Source: Stomorhina lunata
Lineage: Eukaryota > Arthropoda > Insecta > Diptera > Rhiniidae
Direction: 5' to 3'
Length of the DNA stretch: 64,000 bases
Assembly: GCA_933228675.1 (NCBI GenBank)
Contig: OW121742.1
Coordinates: 107,400,940-107,464,939 of the forward strand
Positions 11,956 through 22,701 of the stretch are shown piece after piece. The notes under the pieces were generated by a model. That model searched no databases, was not told the DNA's origin, and saw only the letters and a program-made list of their open reading frames with translations. A program made the position numbers and the translations under genes. Within the stretch, counting starts at the first letter, position 1; each line of letters begins with the position of its first letter.

Positions 11956-12444
11956 CATTGACCACTTGTAGTTATAGCCGTGAAGATAAACCCCTGAAGT
12001 AGTCCTGTAGAATTAAAAATTAAGCTGTTAAGAACTCCGTCAGTCTTGATTTAATAAAAGTTTTTTATTATATTGATGAGATCCTTTAAAGAAATAACAC
12101 TAGATTTTGAACACATATAAATTGTGCTTTTTCACTTGTTTTATTTAATAATAATTTACATAAAATATTTAACTTTTTGTTTAGCAAAAACAACACTGTA
12201 TATGTACTACAAATAGATTTGTGCTTTTTATGTTCAAGGTCACTTTTTCAGTTGTAAACTGTAAGGCACATGATGGAATTTCTCAAAAAAAAAAATAATA
12301 ACAATTAAAACGGAATACAATGAATAATACGGCAAAATGGAAAAGAACATATTAAAGAAATTTACAAGTTTATAATAATAATAGTAATTGGCGTACAATT
12401 TAACAAATTGTATACCACTCCAACTTAAACCCAAATGAAATTAT
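11956..12444. other. Intergenic and V-ATPase e 3' UTR
   Basis: AT-rich. On the minus strand the last exon of the V-ATPase gene probably continues through part of this, with poly(A)-type signals near 12140. No other gene is seen. Confidence 0.45.
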
Positions 12445-12889
12445 CTAGTAATAGGTAATGTCGATGGTATCCTTGATTTCACTGCCCCATTCACGAGCAA
12501 TGATCATAATTTCATTCATTGTTAGTTTGGGACCAATCAAGGGGTTCATTTGGGTCATGTAACAGCAGAGCCAGCTATAAAATATTAAAAAAGACAACAT
12601 AATTAAAAACAATGACCTTGGTTTTGAAACAGGCAAACAAACAAAACTTACAATAGCCAACAGGTAGCTGCTGTCAACATCAAACAACATTGGGTGATTC
12701 TATAACAAAAAACAAATTCAATTAGTTTTATTAGTCATAATATAAGAAACAATTTTATCTCCAATTGTTTATTATTAATCAGGAAACTACTCACCCTTTG
12801 TTGGGACCTCTGGCAAAGAAGGGGCAAATAATGCCAACAAATGCCCAGATGCAGGTCATAATTAGAGGTGCCACATAAGCTTCAACCAT
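12445..12889 (-). CDS. VhaM9.7: V-type proton ATPase subunit e (M9.7)
   Basis: Three exons (12795-12889, 12652-12699, 12445-12574) join in frame with GT-AG junctions to 90 aa. The protein starts MVEAYVAPLIMTCIWAFVG and carries PFFARGPNKGITQCCLMLTA and CCYMTQMNPLIGP, the signature of the small hydrophobic subunit e of the V0 sector. Two membrane segments are visible (about 8-28 and 36-58), followed by a hydrophilic tail ending DTIDITYY. Subunit e is part of membrane-embedded V0, which conducts protons in endomembranes and some epithelial plasma membranes. Flies have several M9.7 paralogues; this looks most like the b type, but I cannot settle that from the sequence alone. Confidence 0.92.
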
Positions 12890-13490
12890 TTTGCTAGTTT
12901 TTTGTTATTTATTAAACAAAGGAAACCAAAAAAAAATCCTGCAAATTTGATCGAAAAAAAGATGGAGCAAAAAAATAAATTACTAGCCCACTAAAAAGAT
13001 TTTTTTTACTCAGCTCTGCTTATTCTTATTGGAATGTCACATGACGTTGGGGACATATGACAAATCAGTGATGCCAGACTGAATTTTTGTAGCATTCTAC
13101 ACTTTGCTAAACAAAAATTATATTTTTCCTTACTTTTACAATTTGGTTCCAAAATATGCCAAAGGTTTGAAATCGAGACAAAACCGCAAATAGTGCAATA
13201 TTACAAACTTTACTTTTCTTTTTAATTAACTTCTCTATTAAGGGCAGTTGTTACTTTAAAATATTGCATGTATGTATTATTTGGTCTTACAAATGTTATT
13301 AAATTAACTCTTTTGGCTTCATTATAAAGTTTTACTGTTGCAGCTTTTCCTTTCGTTTTTGTTACTTAAGCTTTTTTCAAAATGATGTTTAATTTGCTTT
13401 CAATTTTGTAACTTTTAAATTTTTAGTAAGATGTTATAAAATATTTTTTAAAGTGCAATAGTGAAGAATAGTGTTAAATGACAAAATTAC
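12890..13490. other. Intergenic, V-ATPase e promoter side
   Basis: AT-rich with no coding potential. The first 100-150 bases should carry the V-ATPase e promoter (-). Confidence 0.4.
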
Positions 13491-13493
13491 ATA

Positions 13494-13950
13494 TAATAGC
13501 TCATTCACATTGAGCTCGAAAACTGCTTAAAGTAGTTTTCGTTTTCTTAAGTTTTCACATACAAAACGAAAACTCCTTCTGTATGAGTTTTCAACGAAAA
13601 CTTATCTGAAAACTATTAAAATATCGATACAACACTGAGTTTATACCATTTATTACAACTCTAAATAAGAAAAATGGGAAAATATTAAAAATAAATGTCA
13701 GTTTAAAATAAAATATAAAAAAAACAATAATTTTAGGTTTAAAATTTTTTGAAAAAAAAAATTTGAATGTGACGAAAAAGTTATTATTTTAATGTTTTTA
13801 ATGGAATTTATTAATCCAAATGTATTTGGTGTTCGGATTTCAAAATTAAACGCGATTAATTAATAAATTTTTCCTGAAAACTCATGAAATGCCAAATTTT
13901 CATATTTTTTCCGAAAACACCTAAAAACTTATAGTGTGAATGGGCTATAA
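13494..13950. mobile_element. Non-autonomous element with inverted ends (MITE-like)
   Basis: The left end TAATAGCTCATTCACA (from 13494) is matched by the reverse complement of TGTGAATGGGCTATAA (to 13950). The termini are therefore about 16-bp inverted repeats with two mismatches. Internally, AAAACGAAAACT-type runs also face each other. There is no coding capacity. The target duplication is unclear (ATA/TA). Confidence 0.5.
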
Positions 13951-13969
13951 GTTGAATTTTTTTTGTGTC

Positions 13970-15130
13970 TTATGATTTTTCGATACAAATTTTTTTTTTA
14001 TAATAAAAATATTTTTCTGTGAAAATTTAAAAAAATTATTTTATCAAAAATTTCAGTAAAAATTATTTTCTAAAGAAAAATTTTAGATATATTTTTCTGA
14101 AGAATTTTTCTAAAAAATTTTTGATAAAAAAATTTTCTATAGAAAAATTTTTGATAAAAAATGTTCTATGGAAAATAAATGTAACAGATTTGATCCCAAA
14201 TCTGTTACATTTATTTATTAAAGCAACAGAGAAATTTATTGATAAAAAGCCAAAAAATTGCCTATAAAATATTTTTGAAAAAAAGTTCTACAGAAAAATT
14301 TTTGATAAAAAAATTTTCTATAGAAAAATTTTTCAATTAAAAAATTTTTGATAAAAACATTTTTAATACAAAAAAAAATTGATTAAAAAATATAAAAAAT
14401 TTATAAAATATTTTTAATAAAAAAATCTTTAGAAAAATTAAAAAAAAAATTGATTAAAAATTTTTCTATAAAAAAATTTTTGATAAAAAAATTTTCGATA
14501 AAAAAATGTTTGATAAAAAAATTTTCGATAAAAAAATGTTCTATAGTAGCAATTTCGATTCCATTTTTTACTCCATTTGTTATATTTTTATCAACATTTT
14601 TTCTATAGAAAAGTTTTTTTGAAAGAAGTAAATTTTTAGTTGAACCAAGAATTTATGTTAAGAGGTTGTGGGTTTGAATCCGGGCTCAAATTTGTTTTAT
14701 TAAAATTTTTATGTAGAAAATTTTTTGATAAAAAAATTTAGCATTAAAAAAATTTTCTATAGAAAAAACATTCGATTAAAAAATTTTACTATAGAAAATT
14801 TTTTATCGAAATTTTTCTATAGAAAATTTTTTATCGAAATTTTTCTATAGAAAATTTTTTATCGAAAATTTTCTATAGTAAATTATTTTATCAAAAATTT
14901 TCTATAGTCAATTTTTTTATCGAAAATTTTCTAAAGAAAATTTTTTTATCGAAAATTTTCTATAGAAAATTTTTTTATCGAAAATTTTCTGTAGAAAATT
15001 TTTTTATCGAAAAATGTTTATAGAAAATTTTTTATCGAAAAATTTCTGTAGAAAATTTCTTAATCAAGAAATTTTCTATAGAAAATTTTTTGTCGAAAAT
15101 TTTCTATAGAAAATTTCTAAATCGAAAATT
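13970..15130. repeat. Degenerate A/T-tract array (about 28-30 bp units)
   Basis: Units of the form TTTTTTATCGAAAATTTTCTATAGAAAA recur. They are regular at about 14800-15120 and degenerate before that. The array resembles the 29-31 bp satellite seen at 17.7, 53-56, 58-62 and 63.5 kb. A non-repetitive island at about 14560-14700 interrupts it. Confidence 0.7.
14173..14216. repeat. Perfect inverted repeat, 20-bp arms, 4-base loop
   Basis: AAATAAATGTAACAGATTTG at 14173-14192 is exactly complementary to 14197-14216, with spacer ATCC. It stands out in sequence complexity from the surrounding array and would form a strong hairpin. Confidence 0.8.
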
Positions 15131-15828
15131 TTTTGTTGCTTATATAGCAAATATCACTGTATTACATTTTGTTGAAATCGGTTCATTGCTCCCATACAAG
15201 ACCATATTATAAAAATAACTTAAATGCGTCAATATTCGGAAAACGCTATACATATATATCGATTTTATTGAGTATTTGTCATTTTAAACATTATTTTTTT
15301 AAAACTTTTTAAGAATTAATTTGAAATATTTCATTAAAAAATAGTTTCATAATCAATTAATTTAAAAATATTAAAAGATAAATAAAAAGGTTAAAAACAT
15401 TTCGGGATGAACTAAGTCAACCTCTGGCAACAATCTATTAAGTTAAAACGGTGTTGTTAATCTAACGAGATTTAAAAAAGTGAAGTTTTAGAAAAATATG
15501 TTCAAGAAATTTCTGATTAATCAAAAATTTAGCAAGTAAATAATGTATTTATTTTAGGAAATCTGCTCTTTCATTAGTTTATCTTTGGTTATTAATATTA
15601 TTATTTTGTTGTATATAAAAATAAATGATAAAGATTTTAAATACATGAAGTTGACAACATTGTGTATTTCGATTTGGAGAGGTGAATAATATAAACACAA
15701 GCTGTTTGCTATCAAATGCTCTTTGTTGTGTTTGTAATGCTTATTCAACACAGTTCTCACTAAAATGTCAGTTTGTATGAATTTGCAATTACTGTTCAGT
15801 GACAAAGTGACAAGCAAAAATATTAAAA
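15131..15828. other. Intergenic and Rpn10 promoter/5' UTR
   Basis: No gene is seen. The final 100-150 bases before the Rpn10 ATG are the likely promoter and 5' UTR. Confidence 0.4.
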
Positions 15829-17475
15829 ATGGTTTTGGAAAGTACTATGATATGGTAAGTTTTTATTAAAAAAATAATACAAATTTTTGATAAATTATTA
15901 AAAAACTAAGCTGAGATTAATGCTAAGACTATAAGCTTTTGGATTTGTATAAAATCTTTTAAAATTTAGGCTTAAATACAGAGATATTTGCTTAAAAATG
16001 TGGGTTAAAATTTTGTTGACGCTTGTTTGTGGAGGAGAAAAAAAGTTTTAATATAATATTTTTAATTTGTGTATTTCAGTTTTGATAACAGTGATTATCA
16101 ACGCAATGGTGATTATTTTCCCACACGTTTAAATGTGCAAAAGGATGGTATTAATTTGGTGTGTTTAACAAAAGTGCGCTCCAACCCAGAGAACAATGTA
16201 GGGCTGATGACCATATCCAAGTAGGTTTTTACGCTGCAAGCAAAGGTTTTTTTTATTTAAATAAATATTTTATATTTATAGTACTGTCGAGGTTTTGGCT
16301 ACTTTGACCAGTGATGTTGGACGCATCTTCTCTAAAATGCATTTAGTACAACCTAAGGGAGAGATAAATCTATTAACTGGCGTGCGCATAGCTCATGTAA
16401 GTATTATCGAAATTTCTCCTAATTTACATAGTATTTTTATAATAATTGCCTTTTCCTTAGTTGGTTTTAAAGCATCGTCAGGGTAAAAACCACAAAATGC
16501 GTATTGTGGCCTTTGTGGGTTCACCTATCAAAAACGAAGAGGGAGAATTGGTTAAGTTGGCCAAACGTTTGAAGAAGGAAAAAGTCAATGTCGACATTGT
16601 TAGCTTTGGTGATCATGAATGTAACAATGAAATTTTACAAGCCTTTATCAATACCTTGAATGGCAAAGATGGCACTAGTTCCCATTTAGTTTGTGTACCC
16701 CGTGGCTCAGGTTTATCCGATGCCTTACTCTCCTCACCCATTATCCAAGGTGAAGATGGTATGGGCGGAGCCGGTTTAGGTGGTGCCGGCTATGAATTCG
16801 GAGTTGATCCCAATGAAGATCCTGAATTGGCTTTAGCTTTGCGTGTTTCTATGGAAGAGCAAAGACAACGCCAAGAAGAAGAACAGAGACGTGCTGCTGG
16901 TGGTGCTTCAGAGCCGGAGGCTGGCAGCACAGAAAAACCCTCAACTGCAAGCTCGACTGCTGTAACAGCTGCAGTTGATGAGCCAAATTCGGAAGAAGCT
17001 ATGTTGCAACGGGCTTTGGCCATGTCTACAGAGCAGGTCTATTTCTTTATAAAAAATTTTAAATTATTTAATGACACATTTATATTCCCTTCTATAGAGC
17101 GATGATAATCTGCCTGATTTTGCTAATATGACTGAAGAGGAACAAATTGCATTCGCCATGCAAATGTCAATGCAAGATGCTGGTATGTTAAATTTGTTTT
17201 CTCTCTTAAAGTAATATTTTTTAAAATATTTGTTTAATATTCCAGATGAAACCGTTACACAACAAGCCAAACGTCCCAAGACCGAAGAGAATGCTCCCAT
17301 GGATGTCGATGAAGATTATTCCGAAGTTATTGGTGATCCGGCTTTCTTACAGAGTGTTTTGGAAAATCTACCCGGTGTAGATCCTCAATCAGAAGCTGTG
17401 CGTGATGCTGTTGGATCCCTAAGCAAGGATAAAGATAAAAAGAGTGATACCGACAAATCCGATAAGTCTCAATAA
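15829..17475 (+). CDS. Rpn10: 26S proteasome non-ATPase subunit Rpn10 (S5a, ubiquitin receptor)
   Basis: Six exons (15829-15854, 16080-16220, 16282-16396, 16461-17036, 17098-17182, 17246-17475) join in frame to 390 aa; Drosophila has 396. Rpn10 docks ubiquitylated substrates on the 19S particle between lid and base. A VWA domain fills about 1-190, starting [20 protein letters not shown] with the MIDAS-type DNS. Three ubiquitin-interacting motifs follow: about 211-230 ([13 protein letters not shown]), 271-286 ([14 protein letters not shown]) and 297-314 ([16 protein letters not shown]). The C-terminus is lysine- and aspartate-rich. Fly Rpn10 has three UIMs and human two, which this fits. The stop codon lies in CAATAAATAAA, so it overlaps a potential polyadenylation signal. 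Confidence 0.97.
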
Positions 17476-17724
17476 ATAAACTTTGATGAAACAGCAGTTT
17501 ATTTCTACATAATTATTATTTTGCATCATTCATTAAAAATATGCCTAAATTTAATATTACTTTAATCTTTTTGTATAATTTATATATTTGCGAGAAATGT
17601 GTGATCTCGGAATTATACTATGAAAAGGGAAAACCTATTGGTCACACAAACATTGAACGCTACAGCTATTAATAAAATATCTTCGTAAAAAATTATTACT
17701 TTTGGTTTTAAAATAATTCTCATA
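17476..17724 (+). other. Rpn10 3' flank
   Basis: AT-rich 3' UTR and flank. No other gene is seen. Confidence 0.4.
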
Positions 17725-18520
17725 AAAATAGAAAAATTTGAATTTTTTTTAATAGAAAATTTTTAAAAAATTTCCTTTAAAAATAGAACATTTTTGAAAA
17801 ATTTCCTATAAAAATAGAAAATTTTTGAAAAATTTCGTATAAAAATAGAAAATTTTTGAAATATTTCGTATAAAAATAGAAAATTTTTGAAAAATTTCGT
17901 ATAAAAATAGAAAATCTTTGAAAAATTTCGTATAAAAATAGAAAATCTTTGAAAAATTTCGTATAAAAATAGAAAATTTTTGAAAATTTTCCTATAAAAA
18001 TAGAAAATTTTTGAAAAATTTCCTATAAAAATAGAAAATTTTTGAACAATTTCCTATAAAAATAGAAAATTTTTGAAAAATTTCCTATAAAAATAGAAAA
18101 TTTTTGAAAAATTTCCTATAAAAATAGAAAATTTTTGAAAAATTTCCTATAAAAATAGAAAATTTTTGAAAAATTTCCTATAAAAATAGAAAATTTTTGA
18201 AAAATTTCCTATAAAAATAGAAAATTTTTGAAAAATTTCCTATAAAAATAGAAAATTTTTGAAAAATTTCCTATAAAAATAGAAAATTTTTGAAAAATTT
18301 CCTATAAAAATAGAAAATTTTTGAAAAATTTCCTATAAAAATAGAAAATTTTCCTATAAAAATAGCAAACTTTTGAAAAATTTCTTATAAAAATAGCATA
18401 TTTTTATAGGAATTTTTTAAAAAGTTTCCTATAAAAATAGAAAATTTTTGAAAAATTTCCTATGAAAATAGAAAGTTTTTGAAAATAAAACATTTTCGTA
18501 TAACAATAGAAAATTAAAAA
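17725..18520. repeat. 31-bp satellite array, about 25 copies
   Basis: Monomer GAAAAATTTCCTATAAAAATAGAAAATTTTT repeats head to tail and is nearly identical in the middle of the array (17990-18340). It is the reverse complement of the monomer at 54.4-56.5 kb. A variant with CGTAT in place of CCTAT occupies the left part, and both edges are degenerate. Confidence 0.95.
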
Positions 18521-19242
18521 AAAGATGTTTTAAAGATTTTTAATGGACTTCCTATACTCGTTGAAACCTAAGTTCCTTCCAATCAACAAGTTTCCGTCAT
18601 GACGCACACAAGTCTGCCAGAAAGTTTTCTTTCCCTATGTGTTCAAATCTGTCTTGAATGAATACAACTACTATTTATTGCGGCATGCCAATATATTTTA
18701 GTTTATTTGGAATTTGTAAGGTAGTATTTACCAAGTATTGCAGTTCCCTGGCCTTGTATCAACGTAAAATTCTTATTTCGACAGAATTTACTTTTTTAGA
18801 GCGGTTTCATTGGTATTCACCCCTATCGCGAATATCATCTAACATAAAAATCGTTTTCCCAAAATCTTTTTCTTATGTTTTACAGTGTAAAAAAGTTTTG
18901 GGAACACTATTCCCATGGGAGATAATATTCGCGATTATCATAACAAAATATAGATGATAAGGTCGCCTTTCTCGTACGTCTACCCATAAACTATCACCTA
19001 GAGTTAAAACTTTCCCTTAAACTACAATACAAGGACTTTGCTTCTTTTATGCTTGTGTAACCTAAAGATTCCAAAAAAGTATTTCACCAATAAACCAAAT
19101 CAATATTTTCGTGTTGAAAGCGCTTAATCTTTTAATGCATTTTTTTCACATCACACGTTCTTTAGCACTTTACAAACTTAAAATATACATTATAGATTTG
19201 ACTAAATTATAAAGCTTCGAGTTTGTTCCAAAACCCAACAAT
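18521..19242. other. Intergenic region with one foldback element
   Basis: No coding potential. It contains the inverted-repeat element at 18821-18940. The right end should hold the Cox8 3' UTR (-). Confidence 0.4.
18821..18940. mobile_element. Short foldback element
   Basis: TATCGCGAATATCATCT (from 18824) is mirrored by AGATAATATTCGCGAT (to 18935) with one mismatch. Inner complementary blocks TTTTCCCAAAA / TTTTGGGAA form an additional stem. The size of about 120 bp and lack of coding fit a MITE. Confidence 0.5.
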
Positions 19243-19568
19243 TTACTTCAAGCCACGGTATTCCTTGATGTGAAGCAAAACCCAACCGGGAATCACTAAA
19301 GAAGCAGCGCACATACCACCACCAAGCAACAGTTTTTCCTGAAATTGTTAAGAGAAAAAAAATGTATTCAAATTCGCATATTGAAAAGTTTACGTAACCT
19401 CCAAGAAAAATTCAAGTGTCTTGACATTTTTTTGGACTTTATCTGTAATATACTTACAGCGCCTGAAATTTTTTGGGTGGGTGGTGATGAGACGACAGAT
19501 TGGCAACGACGTTGAACGGCACTGCGGATGGCAGGAGCCAATAATTGGGCAGCGGATTTTTGGAACAT
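19243..19568 (-). CDS. COX8: Cytochrome c oxidase subunit 8, mitochondrial
   Basis: Two exons (19458-19568 and 19243-19338) joined by a GT-AG intron give 68 aa. Residues 1 to about 25 (MFQKSAAQLLAPAIRSAVQR) are basic, Ser/Ala-rich and free of acidic residues, as in a mitochondrial import signal. After KISGAEKLLLGGG a single membrane helix (about 41-61, with SLVIPGWVLLHI) leads to the short KEYRGLK end. This is the layout of COX subunit 8, a nuclear-encoded small subunit of complex IV in the inner membrane (compare the WILSHLETYR end of the human form). The start was chosen as the first ATG before the presequence. Other small COX subunits fit less well. Confidence 0.8.
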
Positions 19569-19569
19569 T

Positions 19570-20175
19570 TTTGCGAAGATTTTTTTTCTACTTGCTGGTC
19601 GAATGAACAAAACTTGCTAACTCGGAGTTGTAAAGGTATTGAGTAATTGCATATTGAGTATTGAGTACCAACTATTCCAATAGGTACATGATACTCAAAA
19701 GTAACTGTGTGTCGAAAACTGTTTTTTGTTGTTGAAAAATATTATGGGCAGTACTTGTTAACAGTGATGTCTAACTGTGTGGTGCTCAGAAAAAAGCGTT
19801 ATCGATGTCAAAACTTAGGGAGGGCTTTATTTTATGATTTTTGAAGCATGACTTGAATTTTTTTTCAAAAAGGGTTACAAATTTTGGGTTGTTTCAAACA
19901 TATCAGGTTTGCCTCATCAGTTTTTCTTCAAATGTGTTCAAACACGAATACTTTCTTTATTAGTTTTTATTTTATTTTGCTAAAATTGCATACAAATTTT
20001 CAAAATGTTTGTAAAATATCAGCTTTTTCTTATACAAACTCAAGACCTGATGAGCCAAACCTGACTAGTGTGAAAGTAGACTTATATGTTGCTTTTTGTT
20101 TGATTTTTATAAAATTTTAAATATAATAATCACACATAAAGAACAAATGTGTTCTAAAAAAGCATGAAAACTTAA
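19570..20175. other. Intergenic, Cox8 promoter side
   Basis: AT-rich with no coding potential. The left edge should carry the Cox8 promoter (-). Confidence 0.4.
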
Positions 20176-20179
20176 AATA

Positions 20180-20580
20180 TATTTTATAGAGCCAATTTTT
20201 ATATGGGAAATTTTAAACTCGATTTTCTCGTTAATTATGATAGATAGGAAAAAATAACAAAATTCTGTGGTCACTAATTTTTTATACCAAAAATTGCTTT
20301 TTATGTGTTTTTTATATGGAACACTTTAAACTCGAATTTGTCGTTAATTATGATAGATAGAGCCTAAAAACGAAATTTTGTGACTCATTTTTCTTACCAA
20401 AAATTGATTATTTTTAATAATTATATGAAAAACATTAAACTCGATTTTCTCGTTAATTATGAAAGTGCCAAAATAACGAAATTCTGTGATCACTTTATAT
20501 ACCAAAAATTGATTTTTTGAAATTTTTATTTGAAAAACTTTAAACTTGATTTTCTCGTTAATTCCACTCTGATCAATTTT
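20180..20580. repeat. Tandem repeat of about 110 bp, 3-4 units
   Basis: Units contain AAACTCGATTTTCTCGTTAA, then TTATGATAGATAG, AACGAAATTCTGTGATCAC and ACCAAAAATTG. These are the reverse complement of the 113-bp repeat at 37.6-38.8 kb, so the same family is present in the opposite orientation. Confidence 0.85.
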
Positions 20581-22700
20581 GACAACTTTTTTTTTTTACC
20601 GATAATAGGGAGATCTTGTGGGTAAAAATAAATCGAGTACGTTGAATTCAATGGTGCTAGCCGTTTTTTTTAGGTAAGTTCTAGTTTTTGGGATATAGCG
20701 TTATAAAAACTAAAGGAGGGTGCGCAATAAATATTTGCGTAACTCGAAAACTGTTTATTTTCTTAAACTAAGCAAATAAATCCAAAGTCGGCAACAAAGT
20801 TATCTTTCAGTATTTTCATTTCGATCGAAAAATAAAAAAGAGGGATTTATATTTGAAATATAAATATCCCTCATGATGAAAATTTTAAATATATATAACG
20901 ATAAATATCCGAACAGAAAAATATTTTATTGATTGTTTTATTTGTGAACTTCTATTTTGATTTTGAAAAAATAAAATGTTTTTAAAATTTCAAAATTTTC
21001 AACAATGAATGTATGAATGTTTTCAATTTATTGCAATGTTTTAGGACATCGAAGTTAAAGATAATAGTTCAATGGGAACTATTGGTGGTTTCTTTGATTC
21101 GCGACGCTATTTCTAAAAAAATTTAACTTTTAAAAGTTTTAAACGCACTTAGACAACGACGATTTATTGCCCAAACCCATTTCAATATAAAATAATAAAC
21201 AATAATTGAATTTATTTATATAAAATAAAATAAAAAAAAAATAAATAAATATCCCAAACGATTTTTTATATTGATTGAAAAAAGAAACAAAATTTTTGAA
21301 CAAATAAAAATCATGAGCGATTTTTAATATTTTTTTAAACTTCAATGATTGTTTTTTATGGATTTAAATACGAAAATATTGTTTTAAAAGTATTAAAATC
21401 CGATCTCTGAAATAAATTTTTTATATGCAAAAAACAATATTTTTTTGAAAAATCACAAAAATTTATATTTTCAAAAATTAATTTAAAATTCCACAACTTC
21501 TATATATTATCCCTAAATTCATAAAATTGATGATATCCTAAATGAAAATCATATGTTAAAAAGTAATTTGCGTGTATATAATACCAATTTCGGTAGGAGA
21601 GACCTGAGGGAAGTACTCAAATAATGGACCGACTTAGACGAATTTCAATAGCCACTATCAAAATAATTGTCTGTGCCAAATAATCATTAGATTATCTTTA
21701 GAATTGCGACCTGTACTTTGATTATACGGTTTATATTGGGTTCCAGCTGACATCGTTAAATCGACTAAATCGATGAGTCTAAGACAAATATTTCTATGCG
21801 TTACATACATCAGATTTTTTTTAGCCGAATGCAGCAACATTTTTCTGGCAACACTGATCCAAACAGTTTGTCTACTAAACTTTCTGCCGTTTTACATGCA
21901 ATCGCTGGCTTGCATGACAAAAGCGTTTAGTTAGCAGCACTGCTTGGTGATGAGCAACACAAAACTTGGTGACACTGGTGCATTAAAAAGCTAAATTTTC
22001 ATCAAACGCAATTTTTCATGAAAACGTAATTAACAAAAAGTCTTTAATCTCGTTAAAAATATCAAGGAATTTCAATAAATTTATTAAATAAAGGTAAGCT
22101 AATAATAAATTAAATGAATTTAACATTGAAGTAAATTAAATGTAGGAAAAAAGTGTTAGAAATTTATTGGAATTTCTTTTGTTGTTGGTGTGCTTTTTAC
22201 AACAAACAAACTTTTTTCCAATTGAGCAAAAAATGATTAAACAAGAAAATAAAAGAGAAGAATATTGAAAATTTTTAATATAAATATATAAAAAAGAGGA
22301 ATTTAGTTTTAAATTTGAATGAATTGATGAATTTAATTAAATTTATTGAACATTTAGTTTCCACTTTACATTGCGGATGCAGTGGAGCATCTCTGTAGTG
22401 TAAAATATTGAGCAAGGCCAAAGGAATTTATAAGGAGTTTTGCGACGACGTTGTCATTGTTGCTGTCTTCAAGGCGCAGCACAATTTGCAGCAGCAGCAG
22501 AAAACATATCCGTTTCCTTTGTACTGCGCGTTTTCAACAATTTGAAAGCCTTTTAAGCTTTAGTGTGCGTGAGTTTTTGTGAACAAAGACGACCAAGGAC
22601 ATCTTTGTTTCTTTTGATAAAACAACAACAACAGCAACAAGAAAACTAAAGTCAGAAAACAAAAACAATAACAAACTTAGCAACCACCACCAAACACTAA
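20581..22700. other. Intergenic and makorin 5' region
   Basis: No gene is seen. An imperfect hairpin around GAGGGATTTATATTT / AAATATAAATATCCCTC lies at about 20841-20874. From about 22340 the sequence becomes less AT-rich, with CAG and CAACAA runs. This is probably the makorin 5' UTR and promoter, perhaps with an upstream exon and intron that I cannot place. Confidence 0.4.
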
Positions 22701-22701
22701 A

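Noticed and set aside
14640..14700. tRNA-like B box (GGTTTGAATCC) in the A/T array
   Set aside because: No A box or cloverleaf can be drawn around it. At most a SINE relic.
16790..17023. Minus-strand open frame of 77 codons in Rpn10 exon 4
   Set aside because: Antisense shadow of the Ala/Glu-rich linker and second UIM. No family resemblance.
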